A DNA stretch of 64,000 bases from an uncultured Opitutia bacterium (GTDB lineage Bacteria; Verrucomicrobiota; Verrucomicrobiia; Opitutales; Opitutaceae). A program made the position numbers and the translations under genes. Each line of letters opens with the position of its first letter. Within the stretch, counting starts at the first letter, position 1. Location of the stretch: the NCBI GenBank assembly GCA_903877135.1, contig CAIRCN010000038.1, positions 1-64,000 of the forward strand, given 5' to 3'. The notes under the pieces are model-generated. The model had not been told where the DNA came from, did not search any database, and was given only the letters and a program-made list of their open reading frames with translations. Shown piece after piece: positions 27,378 to 38,346 of the stretch.

Positions 27378-28166
27378 ATGGCCAAAGCTACTTCTACTCT
27401 TGATTGGTGCATCGTCCGCCTCGGCGAGGACCACAACTGGTGGGTTCACGAGACCAGCGACCCCGTTCGCTGGGATGTCGACGGACTCAGCATCATCGAT
27501 CCCCGCCAGCTCGACCACTTGATCGAGCTGGTTGATCCGCTGCGCGATTACGGGTTCGACCAAGACCTGATGGAGCGCGCCTTCATTCTTTTCCGCATCG
27601 AGAAGGACCTCGGCACCGGCAACGTGAAACTGAAGCGCACGAAAGAGTCGTTCTTCGAGTCCGACGAGAAACTTTTTGCTCTGGCCGACACTTTGGACGA
27701 GGAGAACGGGCCCTACGCGGACCTGCTCGACCATCTCACGCGCTGCCGCGTGAAGATGCTCAACGACCTTTTCGAATTCGAGTCCAAGCTCACCGTCGAC
27801 GAGGTCGAGGACGAGCTTCGCGAGGAGCAGAACAGCCATTTCATCGAGGGCAAAGCCGTTCACACCTTCGACGAACTCATCGCCATCCTCGACTTCATGC
27901 CCGCAGGCTACGAATCGGACGACGAGCAACCGGCCAAACGCCTCGACGTCGAGGAAGACGACGATCTGCCCGAACTCGACGAGGCTGAGGAGGAAAAACT
28001 CAAAAACGACGAGTCACTCAAATGGGACGAGGACGACGACGACGAGGAAGATGACGACGAAAAAAAGAAAGACGAGGACGAGGAGGAGGGCGACGACGAA
28101 AAGGAAAAGTCGTCCGATGAAGAGGAGACCGCGAAACCTCGGCGCAGCTCCAAGGGCAAACGTTGA
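27378..28166 (+). CDS. Conserved-looking protein with a very acidic C-terminal tail
   Basis: The protein has 262 residues. The first 190 form a folded-looking domain (WCIVRLGEDHNWWVHETSDP; LDHLIELVDPLRDYGFDQDL). The last 70 are almost all Asp, Glu and Lys (for example EDDDDEEDDDEKKKDEDEEE), an intrinsically disordered acidic tail ending in a basic RRSSKGKR. Such tails bind basic partners such as ribosomal or nucleoid proteins. There is no signal peptide. It is divergent from pyrD. No family is recognised. Confidence 0.7.
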   Translation: MAKATSTLDWCIVRLGEDHNWWVHETSDPVRWDVDGLSIIDPRQLDHLIELVDPLRDYGFDQDLMERAFILFRIEKDLGTGNVKLKRTKESFFESDEKLFALADTLDEENGPYADLLDHLTRCRVKMLNDLFEFESKLTVDEVEDELREEQNSHFIEGKAVHTFDELIAILDFMPAGYESDDEQPAKRLDVEEDDDLPELDEAEEEKLKNDESLKWDEDDDDEEDDDEKKKDEDEEEGDDEKEKSSDEEETAKPRRSSKGKR

Positions 28167-28273
28167 GCGGGCCTCACTGGGCAAATTCTATTTTCGGGCG
28201 GGCCTCGTGCCCGCCTTTTGTTTTCGATCAACACAACATTGCCTTTGTCCCGCCCCGCCAGCAATCCTCGCGC

Positions 28274-28558
28274 ATGGTCTTGCCGCTTCGTGCGAAGTTG
28301 GTCAGTTTTGCCCTCACCCTCCTATCATTTCTGGCGGGCTGCGTTACCGACGGCGGTGCAAAGGCCAATTCGCCAGTGCCCGCGGCCAACTCTTCTGCAA
28401 TGCCCCGTTCGGGCGACAGCATGACGATCGTGCGCGAGGCAAAAGCCTACCCGATTGACGTGAAACTGGCGCAGAAAAAAACCGGCACAGGATCCCAGAG
28501 TGATGCCAGGCGATTCGATTCAGGTTCCACGTTCACCTTTCTAAATAATCCCTCCTAA
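28274..28558 (+). CDS. Small putative lipoprotein
   Basis: The protein has 94 residues from the ATG at 28274. Basic MVLPLRAK is followed by a hydrophobic stretch and lipobox FLAGC, giving Cys as the lipidated first residue of a 72-residue polar tail. It lies 23 bases before the permease gene on the same strand. Function is unknown. Confidence 0.62.
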   Translation: MVLPLRAKLVSFALTLLSFLAGCVTDGGAKANSPVPAANSSAMPRSGDSMTIVREAKAYPIDVKLAQKKTGTGSQSDARRFDSGSTFTFLNNPS

Positions 28559-28581
28559 TCGCGCCGCGCCCCATTTACACC

Positions 28582-30042
28582 ATGAGTCTATTCCAAACCA
28601 AATCCGTCGAGCAACTTCAGGTCGAAGCTTCCAGTGAGCACGGCCTTCGCCGCAGCCTCACGCCCCTCAACCTCGTCAGTCTCGGCATCGGCGCCATCAT
28701 CGGCGCCGGCATCTTTGTGCTCACGGGCCAGGCCGCCGCCCAATACGCCGGTCCCGCGATCGCCATCTCCTTCCTCATTTCCGGGCTCGGCTGTCTCTTC
28801 GCGGGCCTTTGCTACGCGGAATTCGCCGCAATGATTCCGATCGCCGGCAGCGCCTACACCTACGCCTACGCCACCATGGGCGAGTTTCTCGCCTGGATCA
28901 TCGGCTGGGATCTCATCCTCGAATATCTCTTCTGCGGCCCGACCGTCGCCGTCGGCTGGTCCGGCCACTTCGTTGCTTTCCTCAAGGAGTTTGGCCTCGT
29001 GATCCCGCACCAACTCACCAACGGCCCGCTCGCCTACGTCAACGGCCACCTCGTGGCCACCGGTGATCTGCTAAACCTGCCCGCAATGGGCATCATCATT
29101 CTGCTCACCGCGCTCCTTTACATCGGCATCAAGGAGTCGGCCACGTTCAACAACCTGATGGTAATCACCAAGGTCTCAGTGCTCCTCGCCGTCATCGGCT
29201 TCGGCGCGTGGTGGATCTTCGGTCACCCGGCGCTCGCCGCGAAAAACTGGACGCCCTTCATCCCCGCCAACACCGGCACCTTCGGCCAGTTTGGCTGGAG
29301 CGGCATCTTCAAGGGTGCCGCGGTGATCTTTTTCGCCTACATCGGCTTCGACGCCGTCTCCACCTCCGCGCAGGAGGCGAAAAACCCGCAGAAAGACATG
29401 CCCATTGGCATCCTCGGCTCGCTCGCCGTGTGCAGCGTCATCTTCGTCGCCATTTCGCTCGTCCTCACCGGCATGTCGAAATACACCGACCTCAACAACT
29501 CCGCCCCGGTCGTCAACGCCCTCCAGGCCGCTGGCGCCCCCGTCGCCCTGCGCTTTGTCGTCGAGATCGCCGCCCTTGCCGGCCTCAGCTCCGTCATACT
29601 CGTTATGCTCATGGGTCAGCCCCGCATTTTCTTCTCGATGGCCAACGACGGTCTCCTGCCCGCCACGTTCGCCCGGGTGCATCCGCGCTTCAAGACCCCC
29701 TATGTCACCACCGTGGTCACCGGCGTCCTCGCCGCGATCATCGGCGGCATCCTCCCGCTGGCCCTGCTCGGCGAACTTGTCTCCATCGGCACGCTGTTCG
29801 CCTTCGTGATCGTGTGCATCGGCATCATCATCCTGCGCAAGAAACGCCCCGAGGCGGCGCGGCCGTTCCGCACGCCGTGGGTGCCGCTGATCCCGATCCT
29901 CGGCGCGGTCACCTGCCTCGCGCAAATGGTGTCGCTCCCCGGTGACACCTGGCTCCGGCTCGTCATCTGGATGGCCATCGGCCTCGCGATTTATTTCTTC
30001 TACAGCCGCCACCACAGCAAGCTGAACGCGAAAAGCGGTTGA
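28582..30042 (+). CDS. APC-superfamily amino acid permease
   Basis: The protein has 486 residues with 12 predicted transmembrane helices. The APC signature is at the first helix, [20 protein letters not shown], with the unwound GAIIGAGIF substrate loop, followed by [20 protein letters not shown] and [20 protein letters not shown]. These are typical of the cationic amino acid transporter (CAT/YfnA) group, which imports amino acids with protons. Helix 6 reads [20 protein letters not shown]. The substrate cannot be settled from sequence. It follows a small lipoprotein gene and converges with hemB. Confidence 0.93.
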   Translation: MSLFQTKSVEQLQVEASSEHGLRRSLTPLNLVSLGIGAIIGAGIFVLTGQAAAQYAGPAIAISFLISGLGCLFAGLCYAEFAAMIPIAGSAYTYAYATMGEFLAWIIGWDLILEYLFCGPTVAVGWSGHFVAFLKEFGLVIPHQLTNGPLAYVNGHLVATGDLLNLPAMGIIILLTALLYIGIKESATFNNLMVITKVSVLLAVIGFGAWWIFGHPALAAKNWTPFIPANTGTFGQFGWSGIFKGAAVIFFAYIGFDAVSTSAQEAKNPQKDMPIGILGSLAVCSVIFVAISLVLTGMSKYTDLNNSAPVVNALQAAGAPVALRFVVEIAALAGLSSVILVMLMGQPRIFFSMANDGLLPATFARVHPRFKTPYVTTVVTGVLAAIIGGILPLALLGELVSIGTLFAFVIVCIGIIILRKKRPEAARPFRTPWVPLIPILGAVTCLAQMVSLPGDTWLRLVIWMAIGLAIYFFYSRHHSKLNAKSG

Positions 30043-30058
30043 CCGCGCCGCGCCCGCC

Positions 30059-31072
30059 CTACCCTCGCAGCACCGCCGCCATCTCCTTCGCAAAATACGA
30101 CAGGATCATGTCGGCGCCGGCCCGCTTGATCGCGAGCAGCGATTCGTGTCGGCAACGCGCGAGATCAAGCCAGCCTAGCCGCGCTGCCGCGTGAATCTGC
30201 GCGTATTCGCCGGAAATCTGGTAGGCCGCCACCGGTTTCCGCGTCACCTCGCGCACATCGCGGATGATGTCGAGATACAGTCCCGCCGGCTTCACCATCA
30301 GAATGTCTGCGCCCTCCGCCTCGTCGAGCAACGCCTCGGCGATCGCCTCGCGACGGTTCGCCGGGTTGAGCTGGTAGGTCGCCTTGCTGAGCAGCCGCGT
30401 GCCCGCCGCCTGCGCGCTGCCCACCGCCTCGCGGAACGGACCATAATAACCTGAGTTGAACTTAGCCGAGTAGGCCATGATCCCGGTGCCCGTGAAACCA
30501 GCCGCGTCGAGCGCCTTGCGAATTGCGCCAATACGACCGTCCATCATGTCGGATGGCGCGACCAGATCCACGCCCGCCTGCGCCTGCAGCACCGCCATCT
30601 GGCCCAAAAGTCCGACCGTGCGGTCGTTGTCCACGTCGTCGCGCTCCGGCGTGAGAACGCCATCATGCCCGTGGCTGGTGTAGGGATCGAGCGCCACATC
30701 AGTGAGAATCGTCAGTTCCGGCACAGCCTTCTTCACGGCCCGCACCGCCCGCAGCACGAGCGCTTCCTCGCTGAGCGCCATCGTGCCCTCGTCGTCCTTC
30801 AGCCCCGGGTCGAGCTTCGGAAACAGCGCTACGGCCGGCACGCCCAGCTTGTGCAATACGCGGCACTCCCTCACGAGGTCGGCGATATTCAGTCGATACA
30901 CCCCCGGCATCGACTTGATCTCCACCGGCGCGGGTTTGCCATCGACCACGAAAAGCGGCGCGATGAAATCCGCCGGGCGCAGCACGGTCTCCTCAACCAT
31001 GGCGCGCAGGCTGGCAGTGCGACGCAGGCGCCGCGGACGGTGGATCAGATCAAGCTTGAAGTTCGCAGACAT
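30059..31072 (-). CDS. hemB: Delta-aminolevulinic acid dehydratase (porphobilinogen synthase)
   Basis: The protein has 337 residues. It joins two 5-aminolevulinate molecules to porphobilinogen in tetrapyrrole synthesis. The two Schiff-base lysines are visible in MAYSAKFNSGYYGPFREA and DILMVKPAGLYLDII. The metal-site segment reads LTDVALDPYTSHGHDGVL, with Asp/Ala/Asp rather than three cysteines, so this is a magnesium-dependent, non-zinc type. The first residues SANFKLDLIHRPRRLRRTAS match the family N-terminus, so the start is the ATG at 31072, not 31102. It follows the cysteine-motif protein gene by 84 bases. Confidence 0.96.
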   Translation of the reverse strand: MSANFKLDLIHRPRRLRRTASLRAMVEETVLRPADFIAPLFVVDGKPAPVEIKSMPGVYRLNIADLVRECRVLHKLGVPAVALFPKLDPGLKDDEGTMALSEEALVLRAVRAVKKAVPELTILTDVALDPYTSHGHDGVLTPERDDVDNDRTVGLLGQMAVLQAQAGVDLVAPSDMMDGRIGAIRKALDAAGFTGTGIMAYSAKFNSGYYGPFREAVGSAQAAGTRLLSKATYQLNPANRREAIAEALLDEAEGADILMVKPAGLYLDIIRDVREVTRKPVAAYQISGEYAQIHAAARLGWLDLARCRHESLLAIKRAGADMILSYFAKEMAAVLRG

Positions 31073-31156
31073 GTTGGTGACAGGGAGCCTAGAACACTTC
31101 ATGGCCTCGCTGCCATCCGTTTCTCTGTCTTTCGCGGCCGCCGGCCTTTTTGACCG

Positions 31157-33205
31157 CTACGGCGCACCGCGGTCCGTCAATGCCCAATGGCCGGCACCGT
31201 GGCAATCAGGACATTCCTTCGGAATTTTCCGTTTTCCCCCGGTGCAATCCGGGCACGGCACCTGGCCGTGCTTGCATGCTGTGCAATCCTTTCGCGTCAC
31301 GCTGTCATGACCCCGGCCCGTGCCATCGCACGCCGAACACTTCACGCGCCGTCCCTCCTGCAGGACAGTCCCCGCACCGCCGCAGGTCGGGCACGGCGGC
31401 GGCCCCGGCGATAACGTGTAGCCGCGCCCCCCGCACAAACCGCAAGGAATTTCCCCTTTACTACCGCAGGTCGGACACGGCATCTCGACCTGTATCTTGC
31501 CGGTCCCACCACACGTCTCGCACGGATGACTGAGCGTCAACTCCGCGCGCCTTCGCGCCACTGCCGGATCGCTTTTCGCCGCCGCCCCATAAAACCGCGC
31601 CGCCGCACCGAACTGCCCCATCTGATCGAGCCGCTTTGCGAGCAGGGTCCGCAGCCGGCTCTCGCCCGGCACCTCCACTCGCGACTCTTGGTAGCCTTTA
31701 CCCGCCGCGACATTCTCGCACTCGAACATCGCCTGCACTGCGCCCGTCGCCTTCTCCGGCTCACTTTCCATCAGCTCGATCAAAATTGGCACCGACCTTT
31801 CGCGTGCGCCCGCCACAAATGCCCGCGCTGCCCACTCCAGCGCTTGCCCGTCATCCTTCGCAATGCCTGTGCCGCGCAAGCAGCAACGCGCCACCTCCGG
31901 CCATGCCGGCACATGTCCCTTTTCTGCTGCGCGTGAGTAACACGCGAACGCCTTTGCCGCCGAAGCTGGCACACTTTGGCCGCTTTCATACAGCCGGCCC
32001 AGCAGCAAGTCCGCATTCGGTGGCGCATCCGGTGCGCTGACGATGCGCTGCAGCACCCCGGCTTCGCGCGCCGCATCTCGAGTCACCACGGCTGCGTCCA
32101 TCGCGTAGAGCTTGAGCAACTGGGGCACCGAACCGGTTTCGCCGTCAACCACGGCAACCTCGAGCCGTCGTAAAGCTTCCGCATATCGTCCCTGGGCCAC
32201 GTCCTCTTCCGTTACCCATGCGCGCGCCTCCCGGTCGCCCGCCGCCGCCGCCTCCTCCAGATAAGGATACGCCTCGCCCTTCTGCTCCGGGCCGCACTTC
32301 ATCAGCGTCCGGCCATACGCCGCGCGGAACGGCTGCCGCGTCCGCACCGTCGTGCGCAGGATCGACTGCATGTGTGCGGCTGCAGTCTGCCATTCCTGCA
32401 AGCGGATCGCGCGCTTCGCCGAGCGCCAGTGTGCGAGCACCCCTCCATCGGCGTTTTCAAAATAATCGGCCGCCGCCGCCAACGCCGCCCAGTCCGCCAG
32501 CACCGGATCGTCGGCTGGCACCACAGCGCTGAGCAATTCGACTTCGAGCATCTGCTGCACGCTGACCGTGTCCAGGTCCTCGGCTGCAAGCTTTGTCCGC
32601 AAAGCCGCAATATCTTCCTTCGCCGCCTCTGGCTCCTGCTGCTGAAACACCCGGTAAGTCGCCGGCGTCTGCCGGCTCGTCGCCGCCAGTGGGCCCAGAT
32701 AACAGTCCCGTTGCAGCTTTAGAAACTCCGTCGGGCTTGGAAAACTGATTACTGGCACTTGTGAAGCCAAGGCACGCGCTTCCACAAACCTGCTTTCTGC
32801 GCAAAGCTGCTCTATTTTTTCGCTCAATATGGCCAAATCCCATTCCTGCCCCGACTGATCACACCGCAACACCAGCGCATCAAAAAGCCTTGCGCGCTGC
32901 TTGCCCCAGGATTTTTCCGCCTCGGTGATCTGCGCGTCAGTCCACTCATGGATTTTTCCTGCCCGCCACCGCAAGTTTTGCATGTGGCCGCGATAATCGC
33001 CCAGGGCTGTTGTCTTGGCTGCTACTTCCGCACGCACTGCGCTGGCCTGCTTGTTCCGTGTCAAGTTATCGCTCCTGTTCTTGAGTGCCACCCCAAGCAG
33101 CACGACCGCCCCGAATATCGCGATCACGACTGGCGTGAAAGTCATGGGCGCGCCTACAGTTGCCGGGGCGCTCGGCACCGGCTCATCGTTATTCTCCATC
33201 GGCAT
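31157..33205 (-). CDS. Membrane-anchored TPR/Sel1-like protein with DnaJ-type zinc fingers
   Basis: The protein has 682 residues. One N-terminal membrane helix (about residues 22-41, FTPVVIAIFGAVVLLGVALK) is followed by a long helical region with Sel1/TPR-like repeats (LLLGRLYESGQSVPASAAKA; CYSRAAEKGHVPAWPEVARC). The last 130 residues contain eight CxxC pairs, five as CxxCxGxG: CETCGGTGKIQ, CPTCGSKGEI, CGLCGGRGY, CPTCGGAGTV, CSACDGTGRG, CTACKHG, CPDCTGG, CPDCHGAGHW. This resembles the DnaJ central zinc region, but no J domain is present. It may bind unfolded proteins at the membrane. It is divergent from cysS, with hemB downstream. Function is inferred from motifs only. Confidence 0.75.
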   Translation of the reverse strand: MPMENNDEPVPSAPATVGAPMTFTPVVIAIFGAVVLLGVALKNRSDNLTRNKQASAVRAEVAAKTTALGDYRGHMQNLRWRAGKIHEWTDAQITEAEKSWGKQRARLFDALVLRCDQSGQEWDLAILSEKIEQLCAESRFVEARALASQVPVISFPSPTEFLKLQRDCYLGPLAATSRQTPATYRVFQQQEPEAAKEDIAALRTKLAAEDLDTVSVQQMLEVELLSAVVPADDPVLADWAALAAAADYFENADGGVLAHWRSAKRAIRLQEWQTAAAHMQSILRTTVRTRQPFRAAYGRTLMKCGPEQKGEAYPYLEEAAAAGDREARAWVTEEDVAQGRYAEALRRLEVAVVDGETGSVPQLLKLYAMDAAVVTRDAAREAGVLQRIVSAPDAPPNADLLLGRLYESGQSVPASAAKAFACYSRAAEKGHVPAWPEVARCCLRGTGIAKDDGQALEWAARAFVAGARERSVPILIELMESEPEKATGAVQAMFECENVAAGKGYQESRVEVPGESRLRTLLAKRLDQMGQFGAAARFYGAAAKSDPAVARRRAELTLSHPCETCGGTGKIQVEMPCPTCGSKGEIPCGLCGGRGYTLSPGPPPCPTCGGAGTVLQEGRRVKCSACDGTGRGHDSVTRKDCTACKHGQVPCPDCTGGKRKIPKECPDCHGAGHWALTDRGAP

Positions 33206-33385
33206 CGGTTTTCTCTAATCGGTCCAATCCTGGCCAACTGGAGCGCACTCGGCAAACAAGCGCACCAGTGGCTTTTCAGGATTGTTGACCGGCCTTTCGT
33301 CGCAACTATCTGCGTGCGTCCGCAAAAACAGCATTCCGCTCCGGCGGATTTTCCCTCAGCCTCTCACTCTCCATCATTCCCTTTC

Positions 33386-34762
<1,377 letters not shown>

Positions 34763-34804
34763 CTTGGCTTTCACCCTTCGCCCGTCAACCATCTCTCTTC
34801 TGTG

Positions 34805-36742
34805 ATGACTCCGCTCGAAGAACTCCGCCACTCCGCCTCGCACATCCTTGCGACTGCCGTCCTCCGCGTCTTTCCAGACGCCAAGCTCGACATCGGCCCG
34901 CCGACCGACACCGGCTTTTACTACGACTTCGATCTCGACCACAAATTCACCCCCGACGACCTCGTCAGAATCGAGGCCGAGATGAAAAAGGTCGCCGACG
35001 AGAACCAGGCGTTCTTCCGCAAGGAGGTTTCCCGCGAGGAGGCCGTCGAGATCATCAAGTCCCGCGGCCAGGAGCGCTACAAGCTCGGTCGTCTTGCCGA
35101 CATTCCCGCCGACGAGAAGATCTCGTTCTACCAAAACGGTGAGTTCATTGACCTCTGTGCCGGCACGCACGTCCGCTATTCCTCGAAGCTGAAGGCGTTC
35201 AAGCTCCTCTCCATCGCCGGCGCCTACCACCGCGGCGACGAGAAGAACAAGCAGCTCCAGCGCATCTACGGCACTGCCTTTCCGACGAAGGACGAGCTAG
35301 CCGCCTACCTCACCCAGCTCGATCAGGCCAAGCTCCGAGACCACCGCAAGCTTGGCAAGGACTTGAAACTCTTCGTCATCGACGAGGATGTCGGCCAGGG
35401 CCTCATCCTCTGGACGCCGAACGGCGCGATCATCCGTCAGGAGTTGCAAAATTTCATCAGCGCGGAGCTACGCAAACAGGGTTACTCGCAGGTCTTCACC
35501 CCGCACATCGGCAAACTCGAGCTCTACAAGACCAGCGGCCACTTCCCCTACTACAAGGAGTCGCAATTCTCGCCCGTGATTGAAAACGAATCGCTCGCCA
35601 AAATCCTCGCCGAGGGCTGCTCCTGCACCGAGGTTTACGCCCGCCTCGACGCCGTCTCTGCCCAGCTCGCCGCGCAGGTCAACGCCCGCACCGGCAAGGA
35701 GACCATCACCGTCGACCGCGTGCGCCCCGACGACCAGTTGCTCGACGGCTTCATGCTGAAGCCGATGAACTGCCCACACCACATCAAGATCTTCGCCTCG
35801 CAGCCGCACAGTTACCGCGACCTGCCCGTGCGCCTCGCGGAGTTCGGCACCGTTTACCGCTGGGAACAATCCGGCGAACTCAACGGCATGACGCGCGTCC
35901 GCGGCTTCACACAGGACGACGCCCACCTCTTCTGCACCGAGGAACAGGTCGCCGCCGAGGTGCTCGGCTGTCTCTCGCTCGTCAAGATCGTGCTCTCCAC
36001 CCTCGGCATGAGCGATTATCGCGTCCGCGTCGGCCTCCGCGACCCGGATGGAAAGAAATTCGCCGGCGATCCCGCGAAGTGGGACGTGGCCGAAGCGGCC
36101 TGCCGCACCGCCGCAGCCACGCTCGGCGTGCCGTTCACCGAGGAGCCTGGCGAAGCCGCGTTCTACGGCCCGAAGATCGACTTCGTCATCAAGGACATGA
36201 TCGGCCGTGAGTGGCAGCTCGGCACCGTGCAGGTGGACTACGTGCTCCCCGTGCGCTTCGACCTCACCTACATCGGCGCCGACAACCAGTCGCACCGTCC
36301 CGTGATGATCCACCGCGCGCCTTTCGGCTCGATGGAGCGTTTCTGCGGCGTGCTGATCGAGCATTTCGGCGGCGACTTCCCCGTCTGGCTCGCCCCCGAA
36401 CAGGTGCGCCTCGTGCCGATCAGCGACAAGGTCAACGAGTATGGCACAACTCTCCTCGCCCAGCTCAAGGCCGCCGGCGTCCGCGCCTCGCTCGACGGAC
36501 ACAGCGACAAACTCGGCGCGAAAATCCGCCGCGCAGAGCTCGACAAGGTGCCCTACATCCTCGTGCTCGGCGCAAAGGAAGCGGAAACCCAGTCCGTCAG
36601 CGTCCGCTCCCGCGCCAAGGGCGACGAAGGCGTGCAGCCCTTCGCCGCCTACCTCGAGCGCGTGAAATCCGAGATCGCCACCCGCGCCCTGCCGGAAAAG
36701 AAAGTAACGACGACTGTCCCCAGCCGCCCTCAGGGCACGTAA
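34805..36742 (+). CDS. thrS: Threonyl-tRNA synthetase lacking the TGS domain
   Basis: The protein has 645 residues from the ATG at 34805 (a GTG at 34802 adds one). It starts directly in the editing (N2) domain, LEELRHSASHILATAVLRVF with HxxxH metal residues and later CAGTHV. The TGS domain that opens E. coli ThrRS is absent. The class II core has zinc ligands in MLKPMNCPHHIKIF, TQDDAHLFC and MIHRAPFGSMERF. There is an insertion of about 55 residues between FPYYKESQF and DGFMLKPMN. The C-terminal anticodon-binding domain is VRLVPISDKVNEYGTTLLAQ onward. It is co-directional with cysS and probably co-transcribed. Function is not in doubt. Confidence 0.96.
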   Translation: MTPLEELRHSASHILATAVLRVFPDAKLDIGPPTDTGFYYDFDLDHKFTPDDLVRIEAEMKKVADENQAFFRKEVSREEAVEIIKSRGQERYKLGRLADIPADEKISFYQNGEFIDLCAGTHVRYSSKLKAFKLLSIAGAYHRGDEKNKQLQRIYGTAFPTKDELAAYLTQLDQAKLRDHRKLGKDLKLFVIDEDVGQGLILWTPNGAIIRQELQNFISAELRKQGYSQVFTPHIGKLELYKTSGHFPYYKESQFSPVIENESLAKILAEGCSCTEVYARLDAVSAQLAAQVNARTGKETITVDRVRPDDQLLDGFMLKPMNCPHHIKIFASQPHSYRDLPVRLAEFGTVYRWEQSGELNGMTRVRGFTQDDAHLFCTEEQVAAEVLGCLSLVKIVLSTLGMSDYRVRVGLRDPDGKKFAGDPAKWDVAEAACRTAAATLGVPFTEEPGEAAFYGPKIDFVIKDMIGREWQLGTVQVDYVLPVRFDLTYIGADNQSHRPVMIHRAPFGSMERFCGVLIEHFGGDFPVWLAPEQVRLVPISDKVNEYGTTLLAQLKAAGVRASLDGHSDKLGAKIRRAELDKVPYILVLGAKEAETQSVSVRSRAKGDEGVQPFAAYLERVKSEIATRALPEKKVTTTVPSRPQGT

Positions 36743-36767
36743 GGATGCGACCCCCTACCACCCATTA

Positions 36768-38345
36768 CTACCGCGTCCACTCGCCGTTCACCAGCCGCCG
36801 CAGGCCTAGGGGATTCCCATTCTGCAACTCCGGCGGGAGCAGGCTGTCGGTGAAATTTTGGTAGCACACCAGCCGTGCCCAACGGTTGAGCGCGCGGGTG
36901 CCGACCGAGGTGCTCCGTCCGCCGTCGCTCGCGGCGGGATAAGGCCCGCCATGGACGATCGCGGAACTCACCTCCAGACCGGTAGGAAATCCATTGAAAA
37001 TCACACGGCCGGCCTTCACGGCCAGGACGTCGGTCAGCTCGCCCAGACCTGTGGCTTCCGCCGCGTCGGCGTGAATTGTCGCCGTCAGGCTGCCTTCAAG
37101 GTGGCCAGCCACGCGCAGCATCTCGATTGCATCGCGGCACCATACAACCAGCGCACTCGGACCGAAAATTTCCTCCAACAGTGTGGCGTTGCCGAGAAAA
37201 TCGAGCGCGTCGGTCTCGAACCATACCGGCACGGCGCCGCAGCTTACAGTCGCGGCCCGCTGCGTCAGAATCCTTACGCCAGCCTGCCGTGAAAGTGTTT
37301 CGACGCCAGTGCGGAAATTCCGCGCGATGCTCGCGGTAAGCATCATGCCTTCCGGGGTGCCCGCGAGTTTCTCCGCGAGCGTTTTCACCCATTTCTCTGC
37401 AGCCGGCGAGCGCTGCACCACGATCAGACCGGGATTCGTGCAGAACTGGCCGACGCCCACCGTGGCCGAAGCATGCAAGCCCTCCGCCAAGGCCGCCGCG
37501 CGCTCAGCAATGGCGCCGGGCAGGACGAAGACCGGGTTGATGCTGCCCATCTCGGCGTAAACGGGAATCGGCTCGGGCCGCGCCGCTGCGAGATCGGTCA
37601 GCGCGCGTCCGCCCTGGAGCGAGCCGGTAAAGCCCACCGCCTTCACGAGAGGGTGTTTGACCAGCGCCTGCCCGACTTCGAACCTAGCGTCGAGCAGGAG
37701 CGAGAACGTGCCCTCGGGCAGTCCGCAATCGCGGACGGCATGCAGAATCAGCCGGCCCACGAGTTCGCTCGTGCCGGGGTGCGCGGGATGGGCCTTCACG
37801 ATCACCGGACAGCCAGCCGCAAAAGCGGATGCGGTGTCGCCGCCCGCGACCGAATAGGCGAAGGGAAAATTGCTGGAGCCGAACACCACGACCGGGCCGA
37901 GCGGCCGCAGCATCGAGCGGTGGTCGGGCTTGGGCAACGGCTTGCGCGCGGGGTCGGCTGTTTCTATCCGCGCATCGAGCCAGTCGCCGCGCTTGGCCGT
38001 CTCGCCATAGAGCCGGAGCTGGCCACAGGTGCGGGCGAGTTCGCCGCGCAACCGCGCTTCCGGCAGCGCAGTCTCCTGCTTGGCGCGCGTCACGAGATCG
38101 TCGGCTTTCCGCTCGAGATTCGTGGCAATGGCGCGGAGAAACTGGCCGCGGGCACTGCCGGACAATTTAACCCATACCGGTGCCGCTGCGGCGGCGAGTT
38201 CGGCAGCGAGCGCGATGTCGTCCGCAGTGGCCGAGGCAAACGCAGGTTCGAACTCGGCATTGCGGACCGGGTCGAAGGCCAGGAACGTGCGTCCGCCGGG
38301 GGCGCCGGAGCCAAAACCGATCAGAGAGCCGCCGTCAGGTTTCAT
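36768..38345 (-). CDS. Alpha-ketoglutarate semialdehyde dehydrogenase (hydroxyproline pathway)
   Basis: The protein has 525 residues of the aldehyde dehydrogenase superfamily. The catalytic cysteine lies in VGVGQFCTNPGLIVV and the general-base glutamate in VYAEMGSINPVFVLPG. The cofactor-binding region is VVVFGSSNFPFAYSVAGGDT. This variant motif set (SSNFPFA, GQFCTNPG) marks the group acting on 2,5-dioxovalerate with NADP. It catalyses the last step of hydroxyproline degradation, giving 2-oxoglutarate. It is the final gene of a four-gene operon, one base after the deaminase gene, and converges with thrS. Confidence 0.92.
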   Translation of the reverse strand: MKPDGGSLIGFGSGAPGGRTFLAFDPVRNAEFEPAFASATADDIALAAELAAAAAPVWVKLSGSARGQFLRAIATNLERKADDLVTRAKQETALPEARLRGELARTCGQLRLYGETAKRGDWLDARIETADPARKPLPKPDHRSMLRPLGPVVVFGSSNFPFAYSVAGGDTASAFAAGCPVIVKAHPAHPGTSELVGRLILHAVRDCGLPEGTFSLLLDARFEVGQALVKHPLVKAVGFTGSLQGGRALTDLAAARPEPIPVYAEMGSINPVFVLPGAIAERAAALAEGLHASATVGVGQFCTNPGLIVVQRSPAAEKWVKTLAEKLAGTPEGMMLTASIARNFRTGVETLSRQAGVRILTQRAATVSCGAVPVWFETDALDFLGNATLLEEIFGPSALVVWCRDAIEMLRVAGHLEGSLTATIHADAAEATGLGELTDVLAVKAGRVIFNGFPTGLEVSSAIVHGGPYPAASDGGRSTSVGTRALNRWARLVCYQNFTDSLLPPELQNGNPLGLRRLVNGEWTR

Positions 38346-38346
38346 A

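Noticed and set aside
29176-30093. Minus-strand frame of 305 codons under the permease
   Set aside because: It is an Asp/Gly/Arg-rich antisense shadow of a clear 12-helix transporter.
35468-36502. Minus-strand frame of 344 codons under thrS
   Set aside because: It is an antisense shadow. thrS motifs are complete on the plus strand.
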